Positions 34,888-47,635 of a DNA stretch of 64,000 nucleotides are shown in pieces. The DNA comes from Phytoseiulus persimilis (lineage: Eukaryota > Arthropoda > Arachnida > Mesostigmata > Phytoseiidae): NCBI GenBank assembly GCA_037576195.1, contig CM075102.1, positions 18,906,745 through 18,970,744 on the forward strand, given 5' to 3'. The position numbers were made by a program, and so were the translations under genes. Position 1 is the first letter of the stretch. Each line of letters opens with the position of its first letter. Below the pieces are notes generated by a model. That model did not search any database, had not been told where the DNA came from, and saw only the letters and a list, made by a program, of their open reading frames with translations.

Positions 34888-37083
34888 GGTGCCTAATAAC
34901 ACATATTTACAAGTCTTTCAGTGTGAACTGCACGAAGTCGTTGTCGCATGACGAATGATCTTTGAACAAATCTCCACAACCTTCTCACCGTGATTCTGTC
35001 TGGCGTCTCAGCTGTTCGAGAATGCTGAAGGTCGAGAAAAGTGTTCGCGTGAAGCTCACATCATACGAGCAGCTCACACATCATGCGCGCAGCTCTTTGG
35101 CGGCCGAGTGTTTGCAACCGAATTGAAACTTCTTTCGTGCGAGGTCTGAGATTATTCAGCGCCGATCGGAAATTTCCGGTCCAACCATTCTATTTCCGGT
35201 ACATCCGGTTCTGTTTTTTCTATGTTTAGTTTGGCAGGTTTCCCCGAGAACAAAGGAGGGGAGGTCTGGGTTTGTTCGGAAAAGAGCATGGAAGACCTTC
35301 CAACGCGCGTCGAGCCGCTCATATGAGAGGTTCGAAGTAATCTACGTATATGGTTATCTCCCTTTCCTGAGAGGTACTCGAATATTAGCTTTCAACGGAA
35401 AAATTGCCCCCATTAGCCCGCAGCGCGCTTCCGCTCCCTCGTAGAGAATTGACCCGCTTCGGGAACATCAAGGTGTACCTCCTCGGGAGGATGAGATGGA
35501 GCGTCGAGTCTGGCTCGGCTCCAACTCTTACGAGATTGCGCATCGCTGAGACGTTCCATGACGCGAGCTAGTATGTTGCGAGAGCCTCCATCCGACCCGA
35601 CACCTCATCGTGACGCTCCAGAGTGGAAGGACCGGTATGACTCCAGGGGAAGTACAAAGTTCATGTTCAGTCACGTTCAAGTCTCCTCCAGGAGTCCTGT
35701 ATGACGCAAATGATCGTTAATATGACAATTCAAACCTTTCTAAGGCGTGGGTCGCTGTTCCCACTTCTACGACGTCCTGCACGGCGCAATATTGAGTTCT
35801 CGCTCGTCCCCCCCTCGAGATGCGTGAGAATTCGTCTCAGCTTTCACTGCGGGGTTCGCGGTCACTCGCACAGATGCAGCACGTCAAGGACCCGATGCGC
35901 TTATCTGATCGGTCCAACCATCGCCCGATTAGCTTTGGAATCGGAGTCACTGAGTTTGGCCAACATCCTCACTTGTCCAATCACGTTTGAAGTTATGGCA
36001 GTCATTCATCCGACCTGAATTCATTCAGATCGATTCTCGCCGTGATCGGCACGGGAGGTGACGAGAACGTGGTTTCGAGGGCTCAACTTCGTACTCCTCC
36101 ATCGCCATATTATCTCAACTGTGTCACAGTCCATGCGCTCTTAACGCATTGGATCTCATATTGATGGAATTCGTAGGAAGCGCATGCAGAATTCTTCCCG
36201 CACCGGAAAGCTTTGGTTCGAGAAAAAAGGGAGTGATCCATGCGAGAAGTCCCGAAACGTTTCACTCATCCCGCGAGATCCGGGATCCCGTCAGCCGGGA
36301 GAGAGAATATTCCAGGGTCACGAAGCTTCTACGCGCAGTGCCGATCCCGCAGATAGGCAGGCACATATACAGGAATTTCCGTACTTTGGAACTTCCGAAG
36401 CCCGGGAAATGATAATCGGAACTTGAGAGTGCATTGGGAATGAGTTGGAGAAATTTGGGAACTGATGTCCGCGCGTAAGTGAAGTCCCGATTCTCTGCAC
36501 AAGGGTGTGAATTGAATCGTTGCGCTGTTCCACGGGGCCACGCAGATCATGATCCGATTTCGAACGGAGGTTCGCTCTGTGAGTCAAGGTTTCAAATTAA
36601 AATAGAGACTACCAAGGATAGCATGAAACTTCACATGATTCTCCTATGTGAACAACGGAATAATCGTTTCTTCGATGCATATTCCGTCTGTACACGAATG
36701 TTCTATCATATTCCCGATGCTGGAGAAAACAAGCATGCTATCAGCCAATCGCAAACATACCAGTAAAATGCCCCATCCAATGTTCACTACAGAACATGTT
36801 GCGCGAAGCGGTGTTCGCAGTGGCCTTGAGCTTCCGCAATCGAAAATAAGTGTCCAGGGACTTGAAATCGCCTGCAAGACCTGTGTTCATCGGATCGACT
36901 ACTTCATGCACCATATCAAGAGGGTGATCTAAGGCAGCATCTGTGTCCGCCAGAGGCGGGAGTACTGCTCCGTCAGGGGTGTCCTCGTGAAGGTACCGAT
37001 TGCTTCACTTTATCTGATCCTTTATGGTGATAATAATCACCACTTCCCGAGGTCGTCAAACTTTTCCGACACAGGCACCCTAG
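34888..37083. other. No recognisable gene (34.9-37.1 kb)
   Basis: Between 34890 and 35700 there is almost no open frame. A short direct repetition of agctcacatcat-type units lies at 35054-35096. Later frames reach about 105 codons without motifs. Confidence 0.45.
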
Positions 37084-37290
37084 GGTGTCTATGTCGGGAT
37101 CTATTGAGGTCATTCCGCTGTCGATCCGACCATTCTATTTGGGGTCCATGGAGGCGATTCTGGGGTCGATCTGACCATATCTCCGGGGTTCACGGAGGTC
37201 ATTGAGGGGACCCCCAGAAATATGTTCAGATCGACCTCGGAATCAACTCAATGGCACCTGAAAACAATGTCGGATCGACCTCGGAAACAC
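37084..37290. repeat. Palindromic repeat with GGTCGATC units
   Basis: The left arm (about 37112-37205) pairs imperfectly with the complement of the right arm (about 37206-37286). Each arm contains two units of a ggtcgatcyga motif roughly 50-60 bases apart, so the structure is both tandem and inverted. It would fold into one long hairpin. It may be a miniature inverted-repeat element, but no target duplication was found. Confidence 0.6.
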
Positions 37291-37391
37291 CCGTATAAAA
37301 TCCAGAAAAGTATTGCGAAATAATCACCGAATTGAGGTCAGGACGGAGAAAGACGTCTTCCGGCCTCATTCGACATCACTTGTTGTCACTG

Positions 37392-37709
37392 GGCTTCGCG
37401 AATAACCGCGGTTTCGGTTAACCATAACCGCATAGCGGTTGACCGCAAAATTAGGACCGAAAACCGCGGTTGAAACCGCAAATAACCGCGGCTTCATGGG
37501 AGAGTGCCTGGAGACGTGATTCCAAACAGATCCTACACCGATACCATCGTTTCCACGCCTAATCATATTTGAAGGACTCACAGCCGAAAACGGAGGAAAG
37601 AGCCTACAACTCCTCGATATCCTCCCTCAAGGAAATGTACCACATGAGAGAAAATTTCGTATGATTTCCAGGAAGATTCTCCTCTTCCGTTAGGAAGAAG
37701 GTTCTATAA
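37392..37709 (+). mobile_element. AACCGC-family element, left end fragment
   Basis: From ttcgcgaataaccgcggtt on, the sequence follows the left end of copy 1 (380-575): gcggttgaccgcaaaattaggaccg occurs in both, then the gggagagtgcctgga and gatttccaggaag...tcctctt blocks. About 130 bases between these blocks are absent from copy 1. The similarity ends at gaagaaggttctat, exactly where the mariner transposase frame is cut off. The terminal TAGGCTTTGC is degraded to gggcttcgc. Confidence 0.65.
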
Positions 37710-38066
37710 TCAACTTCTAAGCTTCGGAATCTTTCCGAGGGCCTGTCGGCGGCGGCTAAGAGTTTCTTGAGACACCTTCAACTGTGCCGGGAGTTGCTCT
37801 TGACTTTGCGCGTCGTCCTCGTCCACCAACTCTTGCAGTGTTCGGTCCTCAAACTCCTGGGCTGGTATTCCTCGTGGTTCATTGGCCACATCGAAATCTT
37901 CTCTCTCGAATTTCTTGAGCCGTTCGTGACACTGCGATTGACCCAGAACATACTTGTTGAAAGCTTCCACAGGCGCTCGATGAGCCTCGGTCGCGTTCTT
38001 GTTGGGATGGTAGAGGAGAAACAGAATTGTCCGCGATTCCTGTTCCGTGCGTACGAAAGACGACAT
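37710..38066 (-). pseudogene. Mariner-type transposase, N-terminal DNA-binding part
   Basis: The 118-codon frame starts at an ATG (complement of 38064-38066). Residues about 10-60 resemble the first helix-turn-helix (TILFLLYHPNKNATEAHRAP...CHERLKKFEREDF). Next comes a PRG linker (NEPRGIPAQEFEDRTLQELVDED), then a second helix-turn-helix ending VSQETLSRRRQALGKIPKL. This order is that of Tc1/mariner transposases, which bind their inverted repeats with the paired HTH. The DDE catalytic domain should follow but the frame ends at 37710, where AACCGC-family sequence begins, so a transposon junction or deletion removed it. Product: DNA-binding fragment only, if expressed at all. Confidence 0.75.
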
Positions 38067-41000
38067 TTCTGATGAGGAAAATGAACTTTTTTAGAGCGAG
38101 CAGGCGAGTTAGCGCGACTGACTCTTGTAGTCTGGTGTGTCATGTAAACAATAGAGTTGATGGAACGAAAGAATGTTCGGTTCTGTTCTGTCAAGGCTTC
38201 CGAGTGTAGGTCCTCGCAAGACAGTACTCGACACTATACCTCGCAGCGGTCCGAAAATCGCGAAAAATCGCGGTGAATTGTTCGAGAAAGATTCGATCCC
38301 AGAATATTCATAGGCTTTCCTTGGGTAAATCACATCAAATCTTTCCATACGGTCATGTATGAGCGTCTGAACTGTCGTCGGGATTGCCATGTAGAGCCAG
38401 CTGTCTAGAGGGAACGGGACGCCGCCTGAGAGCACCCCGGCTCCGCACTGCGCGTGGAAGCTTCGATCTCGCCGACAAACCTCCCGAAGAATTCGGGCAA
38501 ATGGGTTTTCACGCTGTTAGGTTTTCAGGCGGATTAGTTTTCAGGCTGATGGATTCTCAGGCCAGCGGGATTTCAAGCGAATGGGTGCACACCACCAGCG
38601 AGCTCAGGGTTGAATTGGAGTTGAAATCAATAGTTTCCCCAGCCGCCATGACAACTCAACTCGTCTCGGTGACGTATCTGGTAAGGTATGGGCTAGACCC
38701 CCGGCAGGCCAGACGTGAAAGATATAGCGACCCAGATAGCAGCAGTACAGAGTGTAGAGATAGGAGGGCTCCTAGTGACCCGGAAGAAATGCAAACGACA
38801 GATTCCTTGAAACAGGTATCTCGGAAGTCCCCAGTCACCAGAGGGTGGGGATAGGAGTGTTTTTTAGAGGAATCACCCCAGTACCAGATTCTTTCATCCT
38901 TCAGGATGCGATCCGGACCTCTCTCTGGTCTCCGGAGGGATTTTTCACACCATACTTAAAAAAGAAAAGGAAACGGTGTGGGCTAATTGCTACCAGCGTT
39001 CCCTACGCAGGGGGCTTTGGACAAATGAGAGAAGGATCGAGACAAGCGATCGAGGTGACTTGTTCCCCAGTCATACATGCGAGAAACAGAGCGATAAAGC
39101 CTGTCCTGGAGGGATTTAGGGCGGAGGAACGAGAAAAACGGCTCATGACATATTGGTGACGGGATTCTCTCGACGACACAGACAAAGGATCATAGCTATA
39201 CGCAAGAAGGACTTGAGCTTGTCATACGATTGGGATACCAAGCTTCATCATAGATTATATTGTATCGGGGATGAATGATCTCACTCGCGACGATGTCTGA
39301 GGCCATAATGGCGGAACATGGACCCATTCGTGAAGAATGGGATTCGCGAACATTGATCAGTACTCCGTAGACTATCATCAAATCCCACGGAATCGATCTG
39401 CATGTGAAAGCGAGGGAGACTTGCAACACCTTGTCGTCTTCCTCAATTCGGCAGAGATCTCCCTCTCTTCGATGGAGCGGCTAGTTATCTGTGAGATTCG
39501 ATTGCGGTCGCAGTCAATCAGATGGAACCTGGAAGGAAATTTGTGATTGCTGAGGGCGCCGGAATCCAACGGGGCAGGACAAATCCAGCCGACAAGCTGT
39601 CAGAGCCGTTTCATTTCCACAAATGCTTGCCAGCATTCATCCTACTCGACGTCAGAGGTCTCAGAGCAGCTATTTCCCGAGCTTGGAGACAACTCACATA
39701 CGACATGCATTCAATGGAAGGAAAGAGAGGACGATTCCTATGCTCGAGCCGCGAGATCGACGCGGCTTTGATGGTGACGAAAACTACATTTGAAGAGGGA
39801 AGGAATGTCTGAGCTCTCATGTGGGGAATTCGTTTAAAAACGCGGTACATCCTCCAACGCGCCTAACAGTGTTCTCCCTTTGCAGTGTTCCATAGAGGCC
39901 CTGGTTGATGACGCATTTTCATGAAGAAGGAATGCCTACCAAATGCGAACACGAGCGGGACCGTGTGCTGACCCTGCTCGTTGTTGATTCATCTGAGCTC
40001 GAACCCTTGAGTCATAGATTCAAGTTTCTGGTTTCGTTCGACTTGAAAACTTAAAACTCGCCGAACAACTCGTGTCTTTCGACTGGCCCAGACTTCGACG
40101 CGTCCCCGCTGAAGATCATCGATGCTCGGAAATGGGGAAATCGGTGCCGCCTGTGAGGAGATGGGAGGAGTCGTCGGTGGAGTGTCCACCGAAGAGGCCC
40201 GGAACGGATCACGAAAAATCCTGACCGCTCTCAACTCACTTGTATCCAATCGGAGAAACCTCCCGCATCCCGAGACAGGAGTCTGAGTTTGAGACAAAGA
40301 GGGAGGAGTGTTCTAGCGGATGATATACGGGTCCCACTCTCTGAACAGTTCAATCTTCCACGTTCCGATAATTAATTGAATGTAATTTTCCACCTCATTC
40401 CAACAGCTCGGAACACCCACGACTAATCGCATGGAGATCTGTCTTAGCGAAGAAGAAAATTGAAGTGTGGAACGAACGGGAGGAAAAAATCCAAGCAATA
40501 GATGTCGCGTCGTATTGGGAAACTCTGCGGCCTGTTGAAGAAATGGTCTCTTAAGTATAGCGTGTACTGGGAGGTTTCCGGTGGAGTCCAAGTTTTGTCA
40601 GGTACAGAGAACAATGCGTTCCTCGACCGTCGTTCAATTTGGACTGTGAGACCACGACTCATGAACACACTCCCCGAGTTTTCTTCCACACCATGAAATC
40701 AATGATTGACTGAATGTGATCAAGGAACCGATACTTTTGATTCTCTTCGCAGAGTAGTCTCCGTTCCAGAGTTGTATTTGACAGCCGTCTCGAATTATTT
40801 CCTGAGGAATTCGCTGCCATAAACAGTGGCCTCATTCTCTGATTCACGTTTCGCTGTTCTCTCAGACGGTTTGAGAGCCAGTGACGATAGAACTTCGCGC
40901 GAAAGTGCGAGAAATGAGAGAGCACATCTTTGAGGACGGCGGAGACGCATGCATAATCATGCACTCCTTGTCAGAATAACCAAACAAGAGCCTCCGAACA

Positions 41001-43637
41001 GGAGTATCCTTGTTACGCTTACATCATTCACAGCGCTTGGACGCGACTGAGGAAGCGCCTGATTGAACACTTCTCACAACAGAGCTCTCTCTCGCCAAAG
41101 AACCACTGTCCTGTGATATGCCATCACAGGACAGCCATTGCAGCGACGTCTCTGCCAGGCCTGGAGCAGGCCGAAGAATTCGCAGAAGGGCCCGCGACAG
41201 AATTTCCAGGAATTCTCTAGATTCGTCATCTCGTTTTAAGACCGAATTCGTTCGACTTCAGTCTGCACGGTCCTCTATTCCGCAACTACTCTCCAACTCT
41301 GGAGGGGCGATTCCGAGACCAATCTGAGCATGACTTTTCGAAACCATGATGCTGACCCAGTTAAGAATGTGAAAAGTGCTCCGATGCCACGAAACGCCGT
41401 CCAACCGCGCGCAGCGCGGCCGACTCCAGTCGGCCAAAGGTCGGCTTGTATTGAATAGACTTCGGGTCGGACAGCGTTGCGGGAAAACACATTGAGTCGC
41501 GGGGCAAACGTCGGACAAGAGATCGCCATCCGCCCTCAAGACAGTGTTATTCACAAGTTTCTATCTGAGAGGTGGTGCTCTCTGCCGGAAGCCAGAAAGA
41601 TTCCGAGCTACGATTCCAGCGCGGCGGGGCGCCGCACACTGAGGTGAATGAGAGCGGAATGCTCGGCGAGAAACGCATCGTCGTTGGAGTCGACGAGGCC
41701 GACTTTTCGAATCCTCATAAAAACCGCATCCTCCTTCAACTTTTCTGAACAGCTCTCGCATCCTGCCGGCTGGCGCTCCCAGGAACATGAGTGCCACAAC
41801 CTCGACGCATTTGAAACGCCGACGCGGGACATCTGGTATTCACCGCGACGCACGCGCTCCTGGTTTACCCAATTGGAATCGAGTCTGACGGTCCGATACC
41901 GAGTCGTGTTCATCCCGGGTGTTTTAAGTAGGCAGGCGCGAGATGAGAAGCATGACCCATACTCATCTCAGTCTGCCGAGATCCATCGACGAGCCCCTGT
42001 TCCGTTCACCGGGAGATGTAGAGCTACCAGTTTTCAAGGAGAATCCGGCGTCGCATGGCGTCGTCGGCGAGTATTTCTACCGCCGACCACCTTTTTCATT
42101 GTTCCCTCGGATGCTAACAAGCTCACGAAGAAGATCGACCGCTGTGAAAATTCGCGTCAGCGCGGCAGCACGAGCGTCTGAGCGATGCGAAACGTGGATA
42201 TGGCTGCTCTGTTGATCATCAGAACGGCTGAGGCGCCGATTGGCTCCACCGACGTGGCTCCACGGTGACTCGGACTTGTACTCGAGCTCGACGTGCCCGC
42301 ACGATTCGTGGTTGCCGGCCTCTGCGGTTCGAACTTGGACCTCTCAAGCCTGAATGAGAAACGCGAACGTGTGGCTGTCCTTAGGTCATCAACCAGCTAA
42401 TCCATGGGCAATATGACGACGGCGATTCTCGAATGCCACTTCGTTCACGCCAGCTCTCCGCTTGTCCTCACCCTTCGAATCCCCACCTCGTCAGACACTC
42501 GGTTTCCGTCATGATATTCTTTCCACAGCTTCCAAACTCAATAACTCTTTCCTATGCCAGCTTCAGTCTTCGCCTTTGAAAGAGGTCTGAGCCTAATCCG
42601 GGACGACGCTCTTCGAAACTTCCTCTACCCGGCTCATCCGCACGGCCCCTATTGGACTCGGGAGAATTGGAAAGTTCTGAGCCGTCGCCGAGATATGTTC
42701 GGAGTGTCTGATGTGAAATAATGAGCTTCCTTCTGCGGAGCTCCAGTCTCGTATATTGAAGTGCGTTCCGTGTAGGCCCAGATTTTCGGTCTCCAAGCGA
42801 ATTTTCCAGCATCGAGAGCAAACTCCGAACTTGTCGCACGAATTTCACGAGCCCTCGGAAGGGACGGGGAACGAGAACCTGCTTGTTCACTCGGCAGTCC
42901 ACCTGCTCAACGCTCGCTCCGTTCCCCAAGTACAGCTTTCCCTCGCTAGAACGGGCCGAGGAGGGATCGTTCCGTCTTCCCGTCATACAACGATCCCCTC
43001 TGGCAGCCACAATTGATATTCAGGAGATTCAACGCTGCGTGGTTTGATCGTTGAGCGTGAAATGTCTCGGAGAAACCATGGAAGTTGGGCCAGAACCTAT
43101 AGAAAGCGAAAAGCAGGGTGAGCTTGCGAGAGGTCGAAAAGAGACCCAAATTTTCTCCAGTCGACTGTGAGGCAACCCAATGACGAAAAACTCCCCCCTG
43201 ATAGAGCTCGCTGAGAATATGTCTTCCATCTAACATGAGAGATTAAGTTCTCCGATCCCATTCATGAAAAGCTGCGGGAGAGCGAGAGGTACTTTGCATG
43301 CACACAGACGAGAGCGACAGCAACTGCATCACCTTACACCTGCGGAGGGCAAGAGCAGGGGAGAACTGCAGAGGGAGCGCGTGAAGGGCGACAGAGACGG
43401 TCACAGGCGAACTGGAAAATCAAACCAGAAAGGGCAGACCACCAAGGTCGGCCGATCACAGATATCCAATAAGAGCCAGGCGAGCTGCAAAGCCAGAATG
43501 TGGAAAACTCTTCACTCGAGACACGAGACAGATCAGCATCTGTCCCGAAAAATCACGACTTTCGAGAGGCATACGGGAACAGAATCGTTATTGAAGGAGA
43601 GACCGGGGTTTGGGAGAAGCGATCAGACGGTAAAGAT
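38067..43637. other. No recognisable gene (38.1-43.6 kb)
   Basis: Apart from the degenerate minisatellite noted separately, I see only short overlapping frames, up to 177 codons (41648-42181, plus), without motifs. A GC-rich self-complementary patch (gcgcgcagcgcggccgactccagtcggcc) sits near 41406-41436. Confidence 0.45.
38502..38584 (+). repeat. Degenerate minisatellite of about 17 bp
   Basis: Five loosely conserved units in a row (ggttttcacgctgtta, ggttttcaggcggatta, gttttcaggctgatg, gattctcaggccagcg, ggatttcaagcgaatg) suggest an old tandem repeat with a G-TTTTCAGGC-GAT core. Drift makes the boundaries approximate. Confidence 0.5.
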
Positions 43638-43831
43638 CAGTGGTTCTCAAAGTCCACTGACCCATCGACCCCCTAGACGACTTCGTTGAAGTTTATGGAC
43701 TACCGTCCCCCAAGGGGTCGACAGTCGACCCCTTGATCCACCTACGTGGACGCCAAGAAGTATGGTCGAATCCGCCCCGGCATCACCTCTGTAAACCGGA
43801 GACCGGCCATCGACCACTTTGAGAACCACTG
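43638..43831. mobile_element. hAT miniature element, CAGTGGTTCTCAAAG ends
   Basis: The element begins CAGTGGTTCTCAAAG and ends with its complement CTTTGAGAACCACTG, a terminal sequence widespread among hAT miniature elements. The flanking 8-mers gtaaagat (43630-43637) and gtatagat (43832-43839) differ at one base, as expected of an 8-bp duplication. Inside is a second short palindrome, ggggtcgacagtcgacccc, near 43716-43734. No coding content. Confidence 0.85.
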
Positions 43832-43839
43832 GTATAGAT

Positions 43840-46800
43840 TATCAAAAGACGCTGTTTGGGCCGAAAGCGCTGATCAGCTCCATTTTGAGGGTCGCCAAAC
43901 GAACCCCAGAACAACGAGAGCTCCCAGAGGAGAAAAACCTGGAAAATTCTGGGAGCTCACCGGGAAGAGTGGGGAAAAAGCAACAGGCAGCATACGATAC
44001 GCAAGGGGAACGGTCATACCCTTGGATGTGACCGTCCACCACACTATGAAAATTGCAAACTACTTGCTGAGAGCCGATGAGACTTCTCAACGTGCGGGAC
44101 GACGCTCTCTAAAGAAACCGCCCGTCAATTTCCTCTCAATAGGCCTGAAAGTGGAACCACCCCGGCGAAAATAATCGTGAATTCAGCAACCGGACCCTCT
44201 GAAATACCGTCGAAAACACTCGAGGCATTGGGTGAGAATTCCCTTCATGACTTGAAGCACACACCTTAATCACCCCTTGGAAGACCTTCGAAAGACGGGG
44301 GAATTCATACGGCGGTAAGAGGAGAAAATGTGTTGATACGGAACCATCCATCCCCGATATGGGGAGGCTCGTATACGCATACGAAAGGTCGAAACGGAAT
44401 CAATCAATCGGAGCCCTCTTTCGACGTCACTTGGAGATGATTCAGCTTTCAGCGACGAGATTGTGCCGATGACTGGCCGCAGTTCCCGCGAGGACAGCTA
44501 AGAGCATCTATATTCCGACCCCGGATTCGGTTTCGGAAGGCAGCACTGAGCCTTCGTTTTGTGTTTGGGCTTACTTGCTTTCCGAGGCACAAAAGGATGA
44601 CTTGCTTCACGATGCTCCATCTAATCATCCGCCGATTTCTCAAAACACGTCATCGTCCCCGAATTCTGGGCCGGAGCTGACCGAGTATTGAGTTGTGTTT
44701 GTCTCCGTGGACTCAGCCTTCACAGAAGACAGTGATACTCAGCACCCACAACAGCAAAAATGAACTTTCTTGCTCTTTCAACTCTCGGCTGCCGGGGGCT
44801 CCGTTGAGAACATGGTCCCAACAATCGACCAGGCATCATGTCTGTGTAACAAATTTATCGCAGGTTCTGCATTGTGCTTCGTCAGCGTCCCATGAAATGT
44901 ATGAGTTGATGTGTCGAGCTTCGTGGATTTGCTCCTTTCCCCAGTCAGCCCCCGAACGGCTTTCCTCGCTTCCCATTTATAGTTATAGCTCTCGCGAAAA
45001 CACCCATCAATCCGGGGCCCACTTTGATACTCCAATGAGCGAGAAAACGAGATAGCTCCCATGCCATCCTCAGGTCTCGTTCGGAACAAGTTGTCGAGGA
45101 CAGGGTTCATAAATTGTAATATAGGGATGGTGCCACGTATTGCCCTCCCACTGAAAGCGTCAAGCGAAGCTCCGGCCGTGCAAGTATCCCGAGATCACGA
45201 TCCTCGATGTCCTCAGAGAGACCGAGACCTCGTACCAAAAACGAGCTGCATTGGTTGTAAATTTTCCAACGAGAGTGATGAGCCCACTGATGACTTCAAG
45301 ATCCCACAGAATGGTTACCGATGAGTGCGATGTAACTAACTTCCCAGTCTCCCAGGTGAACGGCACTCAATCATATTAGAAGGGACTCTAAGGTAAACCC
45401 TTCTAGACGATTTTTCCGTCAAGACTGTCTGCCATGATGAGAGAGATGGGGAGAAAAAGAGAAAAGGGAGTCTCGGGTTTACTCCTCGTTCTGATGGAAG
45501 GGTTCTTCCGGTAGACAAAACGAGGTCGTTTTGAGCTGGAGGCCATATCGATGTTACAATCTGCTTGCGTTCACGCTCCTAGGGCCTTGAGCGTGGTGCG
45601 CAGCTGCCGGAGGTTGGGTTGCTTCCAGTGCCAACAGATGCAGAAGTCACTCCAATCTCTGCCGCTCGGAGAGGATATTAACGCTGGGAATCATTTTTCA
45701 AGTGGTCAGTGACGGGGAAGGAGGTTGCCATTGACGCTCTGGCTTCTGGGCAAGGATCGATGGGGCAATGTTCGCGGAATAGGTCACCAAATTCGGGATG
45801 AATCAAGAAAACTGAATCATTTTGAGAGGGATATGTTCGACGATGGAGTCCTCGACCCCTCCTCGACCGGTGAGATTGGATCCCCCCCCCAAAAACTACT
45901 AGCTACTACTAACCACTAGCCTCGCGCGATTGAGATGGCTGACGTAAGATGGACAAGCCTAACCAATACCGAACTGGCACAGTCAGGCTTTCTCAAGGCC
46001 AACAGCGCTGATTCGTAGGGGCTCGCATCTACCTGACACCATGTAGTACATGCTAGCAGGTCCGGTGGGAGGTCAATCCAGCAGAACCTAACCCCTCACT
46101 TTCTGAGTCCTTCGGGGGTAAGGGCTCTGGGGGGCTGGATTTCGAGAGGCTTGTAGCCTTGGTCGGAGATCCGTGCCTTCTGTGGCTTGATTTTGAAGCT
46201 TTGAAGCTCACCCCCGTATCATCAAGCCTCTCGAGAGTATCGGGAACGATTCCCGGGAAACTCCCGGTTCGGTAGACGCCACTGAGTCTGGCATCCCATC
46301 CATTCTCCGAATCCTTCGTTTGAAAGCGTCGTAGACCAGTCCCACGTTCGCGCATTGTCTTCTCCATTCAAAACCGGGAGTTCCAGCCCGTCAGGAGCTT
46401 CGCGCAGTCGTGGCGTTGTTGGCGGCAACACTCATGCTTACAACTCCAAGAGGGCACTTTCTTCCTCCCGCTGGTTCAGCGAATCTTCCAAGCCGGCTTC
46501 TGGTGATATCTTGAGTTGTGCATTCAAGCATATTTCTTCCATAAATTCATTATTCCCACGCAAAATGATGAATAAGGCTCGTATGTATGCGCTCCAGGGG
46601 TATCCATGACGGTTTGTGAGCACAGCGACCTTTTTTTCTGCGAAATTAGAGGCTCTCTCGATTCCGAGTCATCCAGAGCGTACGCTGCGTTCAGAGCTCG
46701 ATTATTGGGTGCTCTCCGCTATGAAAATACAAGTCATCACAGCCCGAGGGAGGAGAACAACATGCCGGCTCTGGCTGGTGTTCATTGATTCATCCCCGGA

Positions 46801-47635
46801 GGCTGCTAAGGAATCGCTTCCGGAGGATGTGACCTGAAGCTCTTCATATTTCCGAGGAGAATCCCGGTGCCTCCGAAGTCTTAATGTCCGCGGCGGACTC
46901 GGAGCCACCACCGACAAAAAGTGAATTCACTGCTCACGATAGATGCAGCGGGAGCAACGATTCACACGTCTTGAGATGAGTTTTTCGATTCAGTTCCTTC
47001 ATTGCAAACTCTTTGCACGAAGCATCGTCTCCATCCCTCGGTGATTGGCACCGCCGCTTGCTAAATTAGACAGGCTAAAACTTGCAACGAGGTTACCAAA
47101 CTCTCTCGAGGTTGTGACCTCTGGGAGCATTGACAGAGCACATAATGCAGTCTCATGCAAAAGTCGACCGACTCCAAGCCGCCATGCGAGATTTCTCCGA
47201 GATCCGAGCCGTGGGCCAAGCGTTTATCCGGAACGCACACACGATCGTAGGCTCATTTTTATAAGTGAGACTTCATGACACTTGCGTTCTCCAAAGATGC
47301 AGATTTGGATGACGACATGAGCGACGCTATGGGTTGGGGTGCCGACCTTGTAGACTCAGCTGTCTCGCTTTCGTCACATCAACAAGCACAAGTTCACAAA
47401 TCGGCTAGTGCGTGCACGATCTCGCAAACCTGATGAGCTGCCTGCGCTGACGGCTCTCGCTTAGATAACGAGCTCAAGATGGAAGCCTTCATACTCAGGA
47501 GTGCAGGCGATGATAGTAGTCCCCTTACAGAGAAAGATTAGAGCCGGAGCAGGTTCAAACCTGTGTTTGGCTCAGATATGAGACGGTTCCCGGCAACCAT
47601 ATCCTCCAAGATGTCCATGATAAATTAATGCGGCC
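43840..47635. other. No recognisable gene (43.8-47.6 kb)
   Basis: Frames up to about 142 codons without known motifs. Three overlapping minus-strand frames at 46623-46053 have a somewhat protein-like look (GYPWSAYIRALFIILRGNNEF), but no family is recognised. A C run at about 45882-45891 and a CTACTA repeat follow one another. Confidence 0.4.

Noticed and set aside
43264-43689. 141-codon basic, polar frame as a possible nucleic-acid-binding protein
   Set aside because: Its end runs into the hAT miniature element at 43638 and its composition follows from a purine-rich stretch.
46053-46623. Minus-strand frames suggestive of a retrotransposon gag
   Set aside because: A few protein-like stretches but no zinc knuckle, protease or other defining motif, and no neighbouring polymerase.
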